A stretch of 20,917 nucleotides of DNA from Christensenella sp. UBA6345 (GCA_002437945.1 DJSB01000039.1:21626-42542), one strand, 5' to 3'. Positions 7,741-15,139 are shown, counted from the first letter of the stretch. The notes: generated by a model from the letters alone, not told the origin. Made by a program: numbers and translations.

Positions 7741-8066
7741 ATTAATAGTGTTAAGCATAGATTAGTGTTTGTGTAGTGGACTGTTTATTTTAGATTTCCA
7801 AAATATAAGAGTGTTGCACAGCGAAGATATCAACCGTCACTAGTGTTGAAAAAAGAGTTGTTATTTATAGTTTGGAAGACACAACAGCGCAGGGTCTTAA
7901 CACTACAACTTGGTTTATTCCCACCAAGATACTACCAGCAAATTCTTATTTTTTTTGTGAGATACAAACTTAATAAACTAAAGGCAATAGTCAACGGGTT
8001 TGTTATCGGGTCTATGGTAATAAGGTTATGGTTTGTTTGGTATAATTCAAAGAGGTTTACAATTTT
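7741..8066 (+). other. Long leader region without a convincing gene
   Basis: Between the suf terminator and the YgjV-like gene lie 434 bases without a gene I can support. The part after the promoter folds: 7841-7849 pairs with 7897-7905 (9 bp, one G-U), an inner GTTGT/ACAAC pair lies at 7857-7861 with 7881-7885, and CTTGGT/ACCAAG forms a hairpin at 7909-7914 with 7923-7928. A T-rich run follows around 7947-7956. This could be a cis-acting RNA; I recognise no known riboswitch motif and no T-box. An open frame from GTG 7843 to 8073 exists (76 codons) but lacks a ribosome site; it could be chance or the remains of a decayed gene. Confidence 0.3.
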
Positions 8067-8774
8067 ATGTTAAGTGTCAATTTTATAATATCACAACTTT
8101 TGGGATTGACTTCGGCACTTATACTATGTTCCTCATATATCGTTAAGAATAAAAAATCATTTCTGTTACTTGGTATATTTGGAGATATAGTTTATGGATT
8201 ATCATTCGTATTTGTAAATTCTTTGGGAACAGGAATTATTGCTTTGCTATCATGTTTACAGTCTACTTCGTTTTACTTTTTTGAAAAGAAAAACAAAGTT
8301 ATGCCTAAATGGATTGCAGGTATTTTTGCAATATCCTTTGTAGTAATAGGAGCGAAAACAGCATCAACTTATTGGGATATAATACCAATAGTTATATATG
8401 TATGGTATACTTTTGCACTATATATAAAAGATATTGAAAAAATAAGGATAATGTACTTTATCCCTAATGCTATACTTGTCGCTTATGACATTGTGGTTAC
8501 AGCATACGCCAGTGCTTTTGAAGATGGCTTTGAAGCAACTTTTTTAGCCGTCCTAATAGTAACAGATTATGCTAAATCTTCAAAATTGAAAATCAATTTA
8601 AGAAAAAGTGCAACACTAAAATCTAATTCAAAATCAACTTTGTTCTGGGGAGTTAAAGATAACTTACAGTCCACAAAGTCTGCTTTTGAAACTAGTGATA
8701 ATCACAATGGTAAGTACGGTATACACCTAGTACCAAGATTTTTAAAAATCGAATACCCAATACCTCCATCATAG
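8067..8774 (+). CDS. YgjV-like inner membrane protein
   Basis: A 235-residue membrane protein with about six hydrophobic segments in residues 1-170 (for example around 5-25, 30-52, 58-73, 83-100, 105-120 and 130-150). The pattern LLGLTSALILCSSYIVKNKKSFLLLGIFGDIVYGLSFV at the N terminus resembles the YgjV family of uncharacterised bacterial membrane proteins, whose function is unknown. The family domain is about 160-180 residues; here a hydrophilic, Ser/Lys/Asn-rich tail of about 60 residues follows, which I cannot match to anything. AAGAGG lies about 12 bases before ATG 8067. It is transcribed alone, with a long leader and its own terminator. Confidence 0.65.
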   Translation: MLSVNFIISQLLGLTSALILCSSYIVKNKKSFLLLGIFGDIVYGLSFVFVNSLGTGIIALLSCLQSTSFYFFEKKNKVMPKWIAGIFAISFVVIGAKTASTYWDIIPIVIYVWYTFALYIKDIEKIRIMYFIPNAILVAYDIVVTAYASAFEDGFEATFLAVLIVTDYAKSSKLKINLRKSATLKSNSKSTLFWGVKDNLQSTKSAFETSDNHNGKYGIHLVPRFLKIEYPIPPS

Positions 8775-8790
8775 CGTTGCTGTGTGGAGA

Positions 8791-8820
8791 AAAAAAGAGA
8801 ACCGCCAGTTCTCCTTTTTT
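8791..8820. terminator. Bidirectional intrinsic terminator
   Basis: A run of A residues, a 6-bp stem (8797-8802 with 8808-8813) with a five-base loop, and a run of T residues make a terminator that works on either strand. It separates the YgjV-like gene from the convergent thioredoxin gene. Confidence 0.8.
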
Positions 8821-8853
8821 TGTTAAAAATAATGTGGAATGATATAAATATTA

Positions 8854-9156
8854 CTATTTTAAATATTCATTCATTAATTCAGTTATTTGGTTTTTTGTAT
8901 GATAGCCAGTAACTTTTTTTTCTACTTTGCCATTATTAAGTATTATCATAGTAGGCACTACCATAATACCATATTCTTTGGCTAGTTGTTCATTTTCATC
9001 TATATCTATTTTTACAATGTCATATTTTTCATCACTTAATTCTTCTAGTTCATGTCCTAGCATATGACATGGTGCACACCATGATGCATAAAAGTCCAAT
9101 AAGACCAACTTGTTTTGTGTTAGTTCTTTTAAATTATTCTCTAAATATTTTAACAT
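8854..9156 (-). CDS. Thioredoxin-family protein
   Basis: A 100-residue single-domain thioredoxin-fold protein, without signal peptide, so a cytosolic thiol-disulfide reductant. The active site is WCAPC at residues 26-30 where canonical thioredoxin has WCGPC, and the cis-proline loop VVPT is at 66-69. The beta strand LVLLDFYASW and VKIDIDEN are typical. I start it at the ATG whose first base is 9156, 5 bases after AAGGAG; a GTG two codons upstream would overlap that ribosome site. It stands alone, convergent to the membrane-protein gene and divergent from the lipoprotein gene. Confidence 0.9.
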   Translation of the reverse strand: MLKYLENNLKELTQNKLVLLDFYASWCAPCHMLGHELEELSDEKYDIVKIDIDENEQLAKEYGIMVVPTMIILNNGKVEKKVTGYHTKNQITELMNEYLK

Positions 9157-9208
9157 ACGCACTCCTTTTTATTTATCAATGTTAGTATGTATATCTTTGA
9201 TATATTAT

Positions 9209-9237
9209 ATCATAAATGTAATTAGATTTTTTGTCAA
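9209..9237 (-). promoter_or_regulatory. Sigma-A promoter of the thioredoxin gene
   Basis: On the minus strand TTGACA (9237-9232) and TATGAT (9214-9209) are separated by 17 bases. Transcription would start about 45-50 bases before the ATG. Confidence 0.65.
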
Positions 9238-9251
9238 TTATTGCAGATTAT

Positions 9252-9279
9252 TTGATATGCAATAAATATATTCTATGTT
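9252..9279 (+). promoter_or_regulatory. Possible promoter of the lipoprotein-hyp operon
   Basis: TTGATA (9252-9257) and TATGTT (9274-9279) are 16 bases apart; TATACT at 9279-9284 is a better -10 box but then spacing to TTGATA is 21. It lies back-to-back with the thioredoxin promoter. The assignment is tentative. Confidence 0.35.
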
Positions 9280-9303
9280 ATACTTTTTGTATAAGGAGAA
9301 TGT

Positions 9304-10158
9304 ATGAAGAAGATAATTAGTAATATTGCTATAGTTATGGTAGCACTATTAAGTATATTCTTATTAGATGGCTGTGGTTGTACCAATAGTGATAGGTACG
9401 ATATCATTGGTTTAGAAGCCGAGTGTATTAATCCAGATTTATCTATGACCAACAAAACTATAACGATTAAATATAATAAAGATAAAGTTAATCCTATTAC
9501 TGATGCGGATTTTAAAGTATACGCCATTAGAAAAAACGGTTCAAAAGCGATAATGAAAGCCCAGACAGAAACTAATGCGGGCTATACTTTTATCAGTAGT
9601 TTTGGTACTACTGCACCAGTTGTGGGCGAATATGATTTAAGATTTGTTTATGGCACATTAGATCATTATGTTATTAAAGTTATAGTTGAAAAAGGTGATT
9701 ATGATATCAGCAATATTGCTTGGGATTATAACATACCATACACTTATGATGGTGGTGAAAAGATAATCACACTTCTTAATGTGCCTAGCAATATAACTGT
9801 TGTTTATGAAAATAATAGATTTACTAATGCCGGTGTATATGTTGCCAATGCCCAACTTACATTCCCACAAAATTCTAATTATAATTCTATTCAAGATATA
9901 AGTGTGACATGGGAAATTAAAAAAGCCCAGATTGATTGTAGCCAGATTGTATGGGATTATACTACTTCGTATAGTTATGATGGCAGTGTAAAAACTGTAC
10001 AATTAATTAATTTACCTGATAATGTGACTGTTAAATACACTAACAATAGTGCCAGTGAAAAAGGTAACTATGTAGCGAAAGCACAATTAATTTTTGATGA
10101 AACCAATTATGAACTATGTAATTTTAACTGTTCACAACTTAATTGGGTAATACAATAA
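9304..10158 (+). CDS. Predicted lipoprotein with two tandem MBG-like repeats
   Basis: A 284-residue exported protein. Residues 1-23 form a signal peptide ending in the lipobox LLDGC, so Cys24 would be lipidated and the protein anchored outside the membrane; a second Cys26 follows. After a linker and a beta-rich domain (about 30-130), two clearly homologous repeats occupy about 132-206 and 207-284. Each has the order (I/V)WDY...Y(T/S)YDG..K...L.N(V/L)P.N(I/V)TV.Y.NN...G.YVA.AQL.F, ending in a W-(E/V)-I motif. The YDG and NAGxYxA patterns resemble MBG-type bacterial surface repeats. AAGGAG precedes ATG 9304. It lies only 19 bases before hypB, so it may be cotranscribed with the nickel genes; a functional link is not shown. 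Confidence 0.7.
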   Translation: MKKIISNIAIVMVALLSIFLLDGCGCTNSDRYDIIGLEAECINPDLSMTNKTITIKYNKDKVNPITDADFKVYAIRKNGSKAIMKAQTETNAGYTFISSFGTTAPVVGEYDLRFVYGTLDHYVIKVIVEKGDYDISNIAWDYNIPYTYDGGEKIITLLNVPSNITVVYENNRFTNAGVYVANAQLTFPQNSNYNSIQDISVTWEIKKAQIDCSQIVWDYTTSYSYDGSVKTVQLINLPDNVTVKYTNNSASEKGNYVAKAQLIFDETNYELCNFNCSQLNWVIQ

Positions 10159-10177
10159 AGTTTGTTAAGGAATCAAT

Positions 10178-10852
10178 ATGCAAGATATTAAAATTATAGA
10201 ACTTAAACGTACAATACTTGAAGATAATGATGCAGATGCCAATCTTTTAAGACAACAATTAAAAGAAAAAGGTATATTTTTAATCAATCTCATGTCTTCG
10301 CCGGGGAGCGGTAAAACTACTACTTTGTTACAATTGGCTAATGCCATTAAAGGTCAGGCTAATTTTGCTGTAATGGAAGCAGATATAGACAGTGATGTTG
10401 ATGCAAAAACTTTAGTTAAATCTGGCATTCCTAGCATTCAATTACACACTGGCGGAATGTGTCACTTGGACGCAGATATGACTAGACAAGGTATATCCCA
10501 ATTTAATGGTATCAAAGATAGTATTGTTGTGTTAGAAAATATAGGTAATCTAGTATGTCCGGCCGAGTTTGATACGGGCGCTAATAAAAATATAGCCATA
10601 CTTTCTATTACTGAAGGCGATGATAAACCTGCAAAATATCCACTTATGTTTAAGACTGCCGAATTAATTTTGTTTAATAAAATAGACACACTGGAATATT
10701 TTGATTTTGATATAGAAAAATGTAAGTCTGATATTTTAAAACTTAATCCCAATGCAGTTGTTTTGCCTATAAGTGCAAAAACAGGAGAAGGAATACCTGA
10801 ACTTGCTAAATGGGTACTTGATAATTATAAACAATGGAAAGAATCATTATGA
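10178..10852 (+). CDS. hypB: Nickel-insertion GTPase HypB (copy 1)
   Basis: A 224-residue HypB GTPase, which with HypA delivers nickel to [NiFe]-hydrogenase or other nickel enzymes. The P-loop SPGSGKTT is at residues 41-48, the metal and switch site GGMCHLDADM has Cys95 and His96, NLVCPAEFD has Cys127, and the guanine base motif NKID lies near 168. It lacks both the CxxCGC N-terminal nickel site of E. coli HypB and the His-rich stretch of other versions, so it is a minimal form. It starts 19 bases after the lipoprotein and overlaps the second hypB by ATGA (10849-10852). Confidence 0.92.
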   Translation: MQDIKIIELKRTILEDNDADANLLRQQLKEKGIFLINLMSSPGSGKTTTLLQLANAIKGQANFAVMEADIDSDVDAKTLVKSGIPSIQLHTGGMCHLDADMTRQGISQFNGIKDSIVVLENIGNLVCPAEFDTGANKNIAILSITEGDDKPAKYPLMFKTAELILFNKIDTLEYFDFDIEKCKSDILKLNPNAVVLPISAKTGEGIPELAKWVLDNYKQWKESL

Positions 10853-11517
10853 GTAAAGTTAAAACAATTAAGATACATGAAAATATTTTTGCAGATAACC
10901 TTAATGAAGCACAAAAGATAAGAGATAACCTTAATAAAAGCGGGACATTGTTAATCAACGTTATGTCTTCGCCGGGGAGCGGTAAAACTACTACTATATC
11001 ACAAGTTATTAATCAATTAAAAAATCAATATAAAATAGCAGTACTTGATGTTGATATTGAAAGTGATTTAGATGCACAGACAATAGCAGATAATACCGGT
11101 GTTGATAGTATTCAGATTAATAATGGTGGGCTTTGCCATATAGATGCAGATATGACATCTAGGGCATTGGAAAGTGTAGATACAAGTGCATATGATATTA
11201 TCTTTTTAGAGAATATAGGCAATCTAGTATGCCCAGCCGAGTTTGATACAGGTGCACATATTAATATTATGCTTTTGTCAGTGCCGGAAGGTGATGATAA
11301 ACCACTAAAATACCCATTAATGTTTTCAAAAGTGGATTTAGTAATAATTAGTAAAATAGATACATTAAAAGTATTTGATTTTGATATGAAAAAATGTGAA
11401 AATAATATTAGAGATATTAATCCAGATGTCGAAATTATGTCTGTGAGTGCAAAAACAGGCGATGGTATTAAGGACCTAGCCCAATGGATAATAAATCAAA
11501 AGGGTAAAGGGAGATAA
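10849..11517 (+). CDS. hypB: Nickel-insertion GTPase HypB (copy 2)
   Basis: A second, diverged HypB of 222 residues. It keeps the P-loop SPGSGKTT (41-48), GGLCHIDADM with Cys96 and His97, NLVCPAEFD, and a base motif SKID instead of NKID, the change Asn to Ser being at a residue that contacts guanine. I start it at ATG 10849 because GGAAAG lies 7 bases upstream and the ATGA overlap couples it to copy 1; an in-frame ATG at 10834 inside copy 1 has no better ribosome site. Its P-loop codons share a 33-base identical block with copy 1. It ends 2 bases before the large oxidoreductase gene. Confidence 0.9.
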   Translation: MSKVKTIKIHENIFADNLNEAQKIRDNLNKSGTLLINVMSSPGSGKTTTISQVINQLKNQYKIAVLDVDIESDLDAQTIADNTGVDSIQINNGGLCHIDADMTSRALESVDTSAYDIIFLENIGNLVCPAEFDTGAHINIMLLSVPEGDDKPLKYPLMFSKVDLVIISKIDTLKVFDFDMKKCENNIRDINPDVEIMSVSAKTGDGIKDLAQWIINQKGKGR

Positions 11518-11519
11518 TT

Positions 11520-14399
11520 ATGCCAGAAATGAGTAAAGAAGTCACCCCAAAATATATGGGTGAAAAAAATCCAAGAAAAAAGATTTTAAAATTAGCAAGA
11601 AAAATAACTGATTGTATAGATCATAAATTAAAGGGTGTGACATCTAATGACCCAGAATACTGGGGACTTGCTTGTGTTGTTACTGACGAAATGGCAGATA
11701 TTGCTTTAAAGATGAAAGTAAGACACCCATATACTTTTGAAGATTTACAAAAAATGAATAAAAAATTGTCAAAAGAAAAGTTGGAAAATCTACTAAATGA
11801 AATGAGTAATATAGGTATTCTTGAATATGATTATGGTAATCACTATACAGATAATGGACCTATTAAAGATGCTCCACATATAAGAAGATATATTTTGCCT
11901 ATGTTTGTTCCGGGCTCGGCTGAATTTACTAATATGGTAAAGAAACAACTTGACGACCACCCCGAACTTGCTATGTTCTTTGAGCGTATGACTTTCTTAC
12001 CATTAGAAAAGGTTACTCCTATGGTGCCACCAGGTGGTGCAGGAATAGGTATGCATGTTATACCAGTAGAAAAAGCCATTGAAGCAGAGTCTACAACTAT
12101 GGACATTGAACATCTATCATATTGGCTAAAGAAATATGAAGGACATCTTGGTGTAGGTATATGTTCTTGTAGATATGGCAGAGCCAAACTTAATGAAGGT
12201 TGTGGCGATGATTGTGAGAACTGGTGTATAGGTATTGGCGATATGGCTGATTATTGTAGAGAAACAGGTAAGGGCCATGATATAACTTATGATGAAGCAA
12301 TGGAAATATTAAGGAATGCAGAGAAAAATGGATTTGTACATCAGATAACTAATATTGATGGCGAAAACAAAATATTTGCAATATGCAACTGTAATGTTAA
12401 TATTTGTAATGCTCTACGTACTTCACAATTGTTTAATACTCCCAATATGTCTAGAAGTGCTTATACTGCAAAAGTTGATAGAGAAAAATGTGTTGCATGC
12501 GGTAAATGTGTAGAGTTCTGTCCAGCAGGTGCAGTTAAACTTGGACAAAAGTTATGTACTGTTAATGGCGAAGTAGAATATCCTAAACACGAACTTCCTG
12601 ATAATTTAAGTTGGGGACCAGATAAGTGGGACGAAAATTATCGAGATAATAACCGTATTAATTGTTACGAAACAGGTACTGCCCCTTGTAAAGTAGGTTG
12701 TCCAGCACATATAGCAGTTCAGGGATATTTAAAACTTGCAAGTCAAGGTAAATATAGAGAAGCGCTTGAACTTATTAAGAAAGACAATCCATTCCCAGCA
12801 GTATGTGGCAGAATATGTAATCGTAGATGTGAAGATGCTTGTACACGTGGAAGTATAGATAAAGCAGTTGCGATAGATGCAGTTAAAAAGTTTATAGCCG
12901 AACAAGATTTACATGCCGAAACAAGATTTGTACCAGAAGTAGTTATACCATCTAATGTTAAAAAACATTGGGACGAAAAGATTGCTATCATCGGTGCAGG
13001 ACCAGCGGGTTTATCATGTGCATATTATTTAGCAACTAGGGGTTATCTACCAACTATATTTGATAAAAACGAGAAAGCAGGCGGAATGCTAACATATGGT
13101 ATTCCTACATACAAACTTGAAAAAGATGTTATTGATGCCGAAATAGATATTTTAAGAGAACTAGGTGTTGAAATTAAATGTGGTGTTGAAGTTGGAAAAG
13201 ATATTACTTTAAATGATTTAAGGAAACAAGGATATAAAGCATTTTATATAGCCATAGGTTGTCAAGGTGGTAGACTTCCTAATATCGCCAACGAAACTGC
13301 TAAAGGTACAGATACTGCGGTACATTTCTTACATAGTGTTGCTGAAAATCAAAAACAAAAACTAGATGGAGATGTAGTTGTTATTGGTGGCGGTAATGTT
13401 GCTGTAGACTGTGCAAGAAGTGCTGTTAGATTAAATGCAAAAAATGTTAAAATGTTTAGTCTAGAATCAAGAGAAGAAATGCCAGCAACTAAACTAGAGA
13501 TATTAGAGACTTTGGAAGAAGGAATCGAAATCAATAATGGCTGGGGTCCAAAAGAAGTTTTAGTAGATAAAAATAATAATGTTACTGGAGTAGTATTTAA
13601 GAAGTGTTTAAGTACTATTGACCCCGAAACACATAAATTTAACCCTATATATGATGAAAATGATACAATTACAGTTAAAGCAAAACATGTAATATTTGCT
13701 ATAGGTCAAACTATTGATTGGGGACATCTATTAGATGGCGAAGATGTAGAGTTTTGGCATGGCAATTATCCAAAAGCAGATAGTTTAACATATCAAACAT
13801 CAGTAAAAGATATATTTGTGGGTGGAGATGTTTATACTGGACCTAAATTTGCTATAGATGCAATTGAAGCGGGCAAAAATGCAGCCGAATCTTTACATAG
13901 ATACGTACAACCGGGAACAAGTTTAACTATCGGTAGAAATCGTAGAGATTTTATCATGCTTGATAAAGATATATTAAAAATAGAAGATTATGACACTGCT
14001 GGAAGACAAGAAGCAGGATTAGATCCAAAAATTAATTATAAAAAATCCTTTAGAGATGCACACCTTACTCTTACTGAAGACCAAGTTAAAATAGAAACAG
14101 TAAGATGTTTAGGTTGTGGAGCGAGTGTTGTAGATGAAAATAAATGTATAGGTTGTGGTATTTGTACTACTAAATGTCAATTTGATGCAATACATTTACA
14201 TCGTGACCACCCAGAATGCTCTAAAATGATAAGAAGTGAAGATAAATTTAAAGCCATTTTGCCTTATGCTTTAAAACGTGCAGTAAAAATTAAGTTTGGT
14301 AAAAAGACCGAAAAAGAAAAATTATCACAGAAAAAACATAAGGAATACGTTAGACAAGTTAAACAAGAGAAAAAACTAGCAAAGAAGAAAGGAAAATAA
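11520..14399 (+). CDS. Multidomain Fe-S/FAD NAD(P)-dependent oxidoreductase (GltD-like)
   Basis: A 959-residue cytosolic redox protein. Residues about 1-310 are a domain with many cysteines (CSCRYG, GCGDDCENWC and CNCNVNIC around 217-298), function unknown to me. A [4Fe-4S] motif CVACGKCVEFCP begins at Cys324. The region from Cys390 (CKVGCP...CGRICNRRCEDAC) is the Fe-S domain typical of the glutamate synthase small subunit and related proteins. An FAD Rossmann motif IGAGPAG (about 491-497) and an NAD(P) motif VIGGGNVAVD (about 620-629) follow, then a C-terminal cluster pair from Cys863 (CLGCG, CIGCGICTTKC). The last 45 residues are very Lys-rich. It may pass electrons between NAD(P)H and ferredoxin-like carriers. 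It is embedded between hypB and hypA, 2 and 1 bases from each, so it is probably used with a nickel enzyme; no glutamate synthase large subunit is present. Confidence 0.8.
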   Translation: MPEMSKEVTPKYMGEKNPRKKILKLARKITDCIDHKLKGVTSNDPEYWGLACVVTDEMADIALKMKVRHPYTFEDLQKMNKKLSKEKLENLLNEMSNIGILEYDYGNHYTDNGPIKDAPHIRRYILPMFVPGSAEFTNMVKKQLDDHPELAMFFERMTFLPLEKVTPMVPPGGAGIGMHVIPVEKAIEAESTTMDIEHLSYWLKKYEGHLGVGICSCRYGRAKLNEGCGDDCENWCIGIGDMADYCRETGKGHDITYDEAMEILRNAEKNGFVHQITNIDGENKIFAICNCNVNICNALRTSQLFNTPNMSRSAYTAKVDREKCVACGKCVEFCPAGAVKLGQKLCTVNGEVEYPKHELPDNLSWGPDKWDENYRDNNRINCYETGTAPCKVGCPAHIAVQGYLKLASQGKYREALELIKKDNPFPAVCGRICNRRCEDACTRGSIDKAVAIDAVKKFIAEQDLHAETRFVPEVVIPSNVKKHWDEKIAIIGAGPAGLSCAYYLATRGYLPTIFDKNEKAGGMLTYGIPTYKLEKDVIDAEIDILRELGVEIKCGVEVGKDITLNDLRKQGYKAFYIAIGCQGGRLPNIANETAKGTDTAVHFLHSVAENQKQKLDGDVVVIGGGNVAVDCARSAVRLNAKNVKMFSLESREEMPATKLEILETLEEGIEINNGWGPKEVLVDKNNNVTGVVFKKCLSTIDPETHKFNPIYDENDTITVKAKHVIFAIGQTIDWGHLLDGEDVEFWHGNYPKADSLTYQTSVKDIFVGGDVYTGPKFAIDAIEAGKNAAESLHRYVQPGTSLTIGRNRRDFIMLDKDILKIEDYDTAGRQEAGLDPKINYKKSFRDAHLTLTEDQVKIETVRCLGCGASVVDENKCIGCGICTTKCQFDAIHLHRDHPECSKMIRSEDKFKAILPYALKRAVKIKFGKKTEKEKLSQKKHKEYVRQVKQEKKLAKKKGK

Positions 14400-14400
14400 A

Positions 14401-14748
14401 ATGCACGAATTAGGAGTTGTGTTCTATATAGTACAAGAAGTAGAGAAAATAGCCAATGCCAACAATGTTGAAAGAGTTAAAAAAGTAACATTGGATATTG
14501 GTGAAGTGTCTACTATTGTTAATCCTTATCTTGAAGATTGTTGGAACTGGGCTATTAAAAAATCTGATATACTTAAAGATTGTAAATTAAAGATTAATAC
14601 TATAAAGGCAGTTACTTATTGTGAAGATTGTGGACATAAATATTCGACAGTAAAATATGGTAAAACTTGTCCAAAGTGTAAAAGCACTCATACATATCTA
14701 ATACAGGGTAACGAAACTAATATAAAAGAAATTGAAGTATTAGATTAA
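14401..14748 (+). CDS. hypA: Nickel/zinc metallochaperone HypA
   Basis: A 115-residue HypA. The N-terminal MHE is intact, so His2 and Glu3 can bind nickel, and two Cys pairs (CEDC near residues 74-77 and CPKC near 90-93) form the structural zinc site. HypA takes nickel from HypB and delivers it to the target enzyme. It begins one base after the oxidoreductase stop and ends the operon, which is followed by the giant palindrome. HypC-HypF and hydrogenase subunits are not in this window. Confidence 0.9.
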   Translation: MHELGVVFYIVQEVEKIANANNVERVKKVTLDIGEVSTIVNPYLEDCWNWAIKKSDILKDCKLKINTIKAVTYCEDCGHKYSTVKYGKTCPKCKSTHTYLIQGNETNIKEIEVLD

Positions 14749-14770
14749 TATATTTTATTAGAATTAATTG

Positions 14771-14867
14771 TTAGATAAAAAGGTAGTTGTTAATTGAAGT
14801 GAACCCCAATTTTGCGGTGCAAAATTGGGGTTCACTTCAATTAACAACTACCTTTTTTGTTATCTAA
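14771..14867. repeat. Giant near-perfect palindrome (terminator-like)
   Basis: Bases 14777-14815 and 14819-14857 form a 39-bp uninterrupted inverted repeat with a three-base loop (GGT). Outside it TTAGATAA (14771-14778) can pair with TTATCTAA (14860-14867) with a small bulge. The A run on the left and T run on the right make it able to terminate on either strand. It ends the hypA operon. The perfect arms and the inner part beginning TGAAGTGAACCCC look more like a palindromic insertion than an ordinary terminator. The rest of the 391-base gap before clpB holds a possible tiny ORF and the clpB promoter. Confidence 0.85.
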
Positions 14868-14935
14868 AGACTGATTTAAGTTATATGATACTATACACGT
14901 ATTTTTACTTATGTGTATTAAATTTGTAACATATT

Positions 14936-14964
14936 TTGATTGCTATTTTATCTTAATTTAGTAT
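14936..14964 (+). promoter_or_regulatory. Candidate promoter before a tiny ORF
   Basis: TTGATT (14936-14941) and TAGTAT (14959-14964) are 17 bases apart. A start near 14971 would give a short transcript leading into the seven-codon ORF and perhaps into clpB. Confidence 0.35.
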
Positions 14965-14994
14965 TACAAAGTACATATTAGGAGATAATAATTA

Positions 14995-15018
14995 ATGTGT
15001 CATCACATCAACAATTAA
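14995..15018 (+). CDS. Possible seven-codon leader ORF (MCHHINN)
   Basis: ATG TGT CAT CAC ATC AAC AAT followed by TAA is preceded at a good distance by AGGAG (14980-14984). It has two adjacent His codons and lies behind a candidate promoter, about 120 bases before clpB. Tiny ORFs of this form can be leader peptides, but no terminator or alternative structure is evident downstream, and the AT-rich DNA makes chance matches likely. Confidence 0.25.
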   Translation: MCHHINN

Positions 15019-15071
15019 CCAACGAAAATAAGTTAAAAAGATAAAAAATTTTTTTAAAAAAATATAAAAAA

Positions 15072-15098
15072 TTAGCACTCTCCACTTGACATTGCTAA
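15072..15098. promoter_or_regulatory. Degenerate CIRCE (HrcA operator)
   Basis: The left half TTAGCACTC (15072-15080) is a perfect CIRCE half-site; after a nine-base spacer the right half CATTGCTAA (15090-15098) matches the consensus GAGTGCTAA at seven of nine positions. It overlaps the -35 box of the clpB promoter, so HrcA binding would block polymerase. Spacing and left arm make chance improbable. Confidence 0.75.
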
Positions 15099-15114
15099 TT
15101 TTTGGTACTATAAT
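15086..15114 (+). promoter_or_regulatory. Consensus sigma-A promoter of clpB
   Basis: TTGACA (15086-15091) and TATAAT (15109-15114) are separated by 17 bases. The -35 lies within the CIRCE element, and transcription would begin about 20 bases before the ATG. Confidence 0.85.
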
Positions 15115-15139
15115 ATGCAACGATAATAGGAGGTAGACT

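Noticed and set aside
7843..8073. 76-codon frame starting with GTG before the YgjV-like gene
   Set aside because: It has no ribosome site, overlaps the start of the next gene and shows no clear family; kept only as a note in the leader region.
9658..10002. 114-codon minus-strand frame within the lipoprotein gene
   Set aside because: It is a shadow of the lipoprotein reading frame; no ribosome site or recognisable family.
10834..10848. Upstream ATG start for the second hypB
   Set aside because: It lies within the first hypB without a better ribosome site; ATG 10849 makes the usual ATGA overlap.
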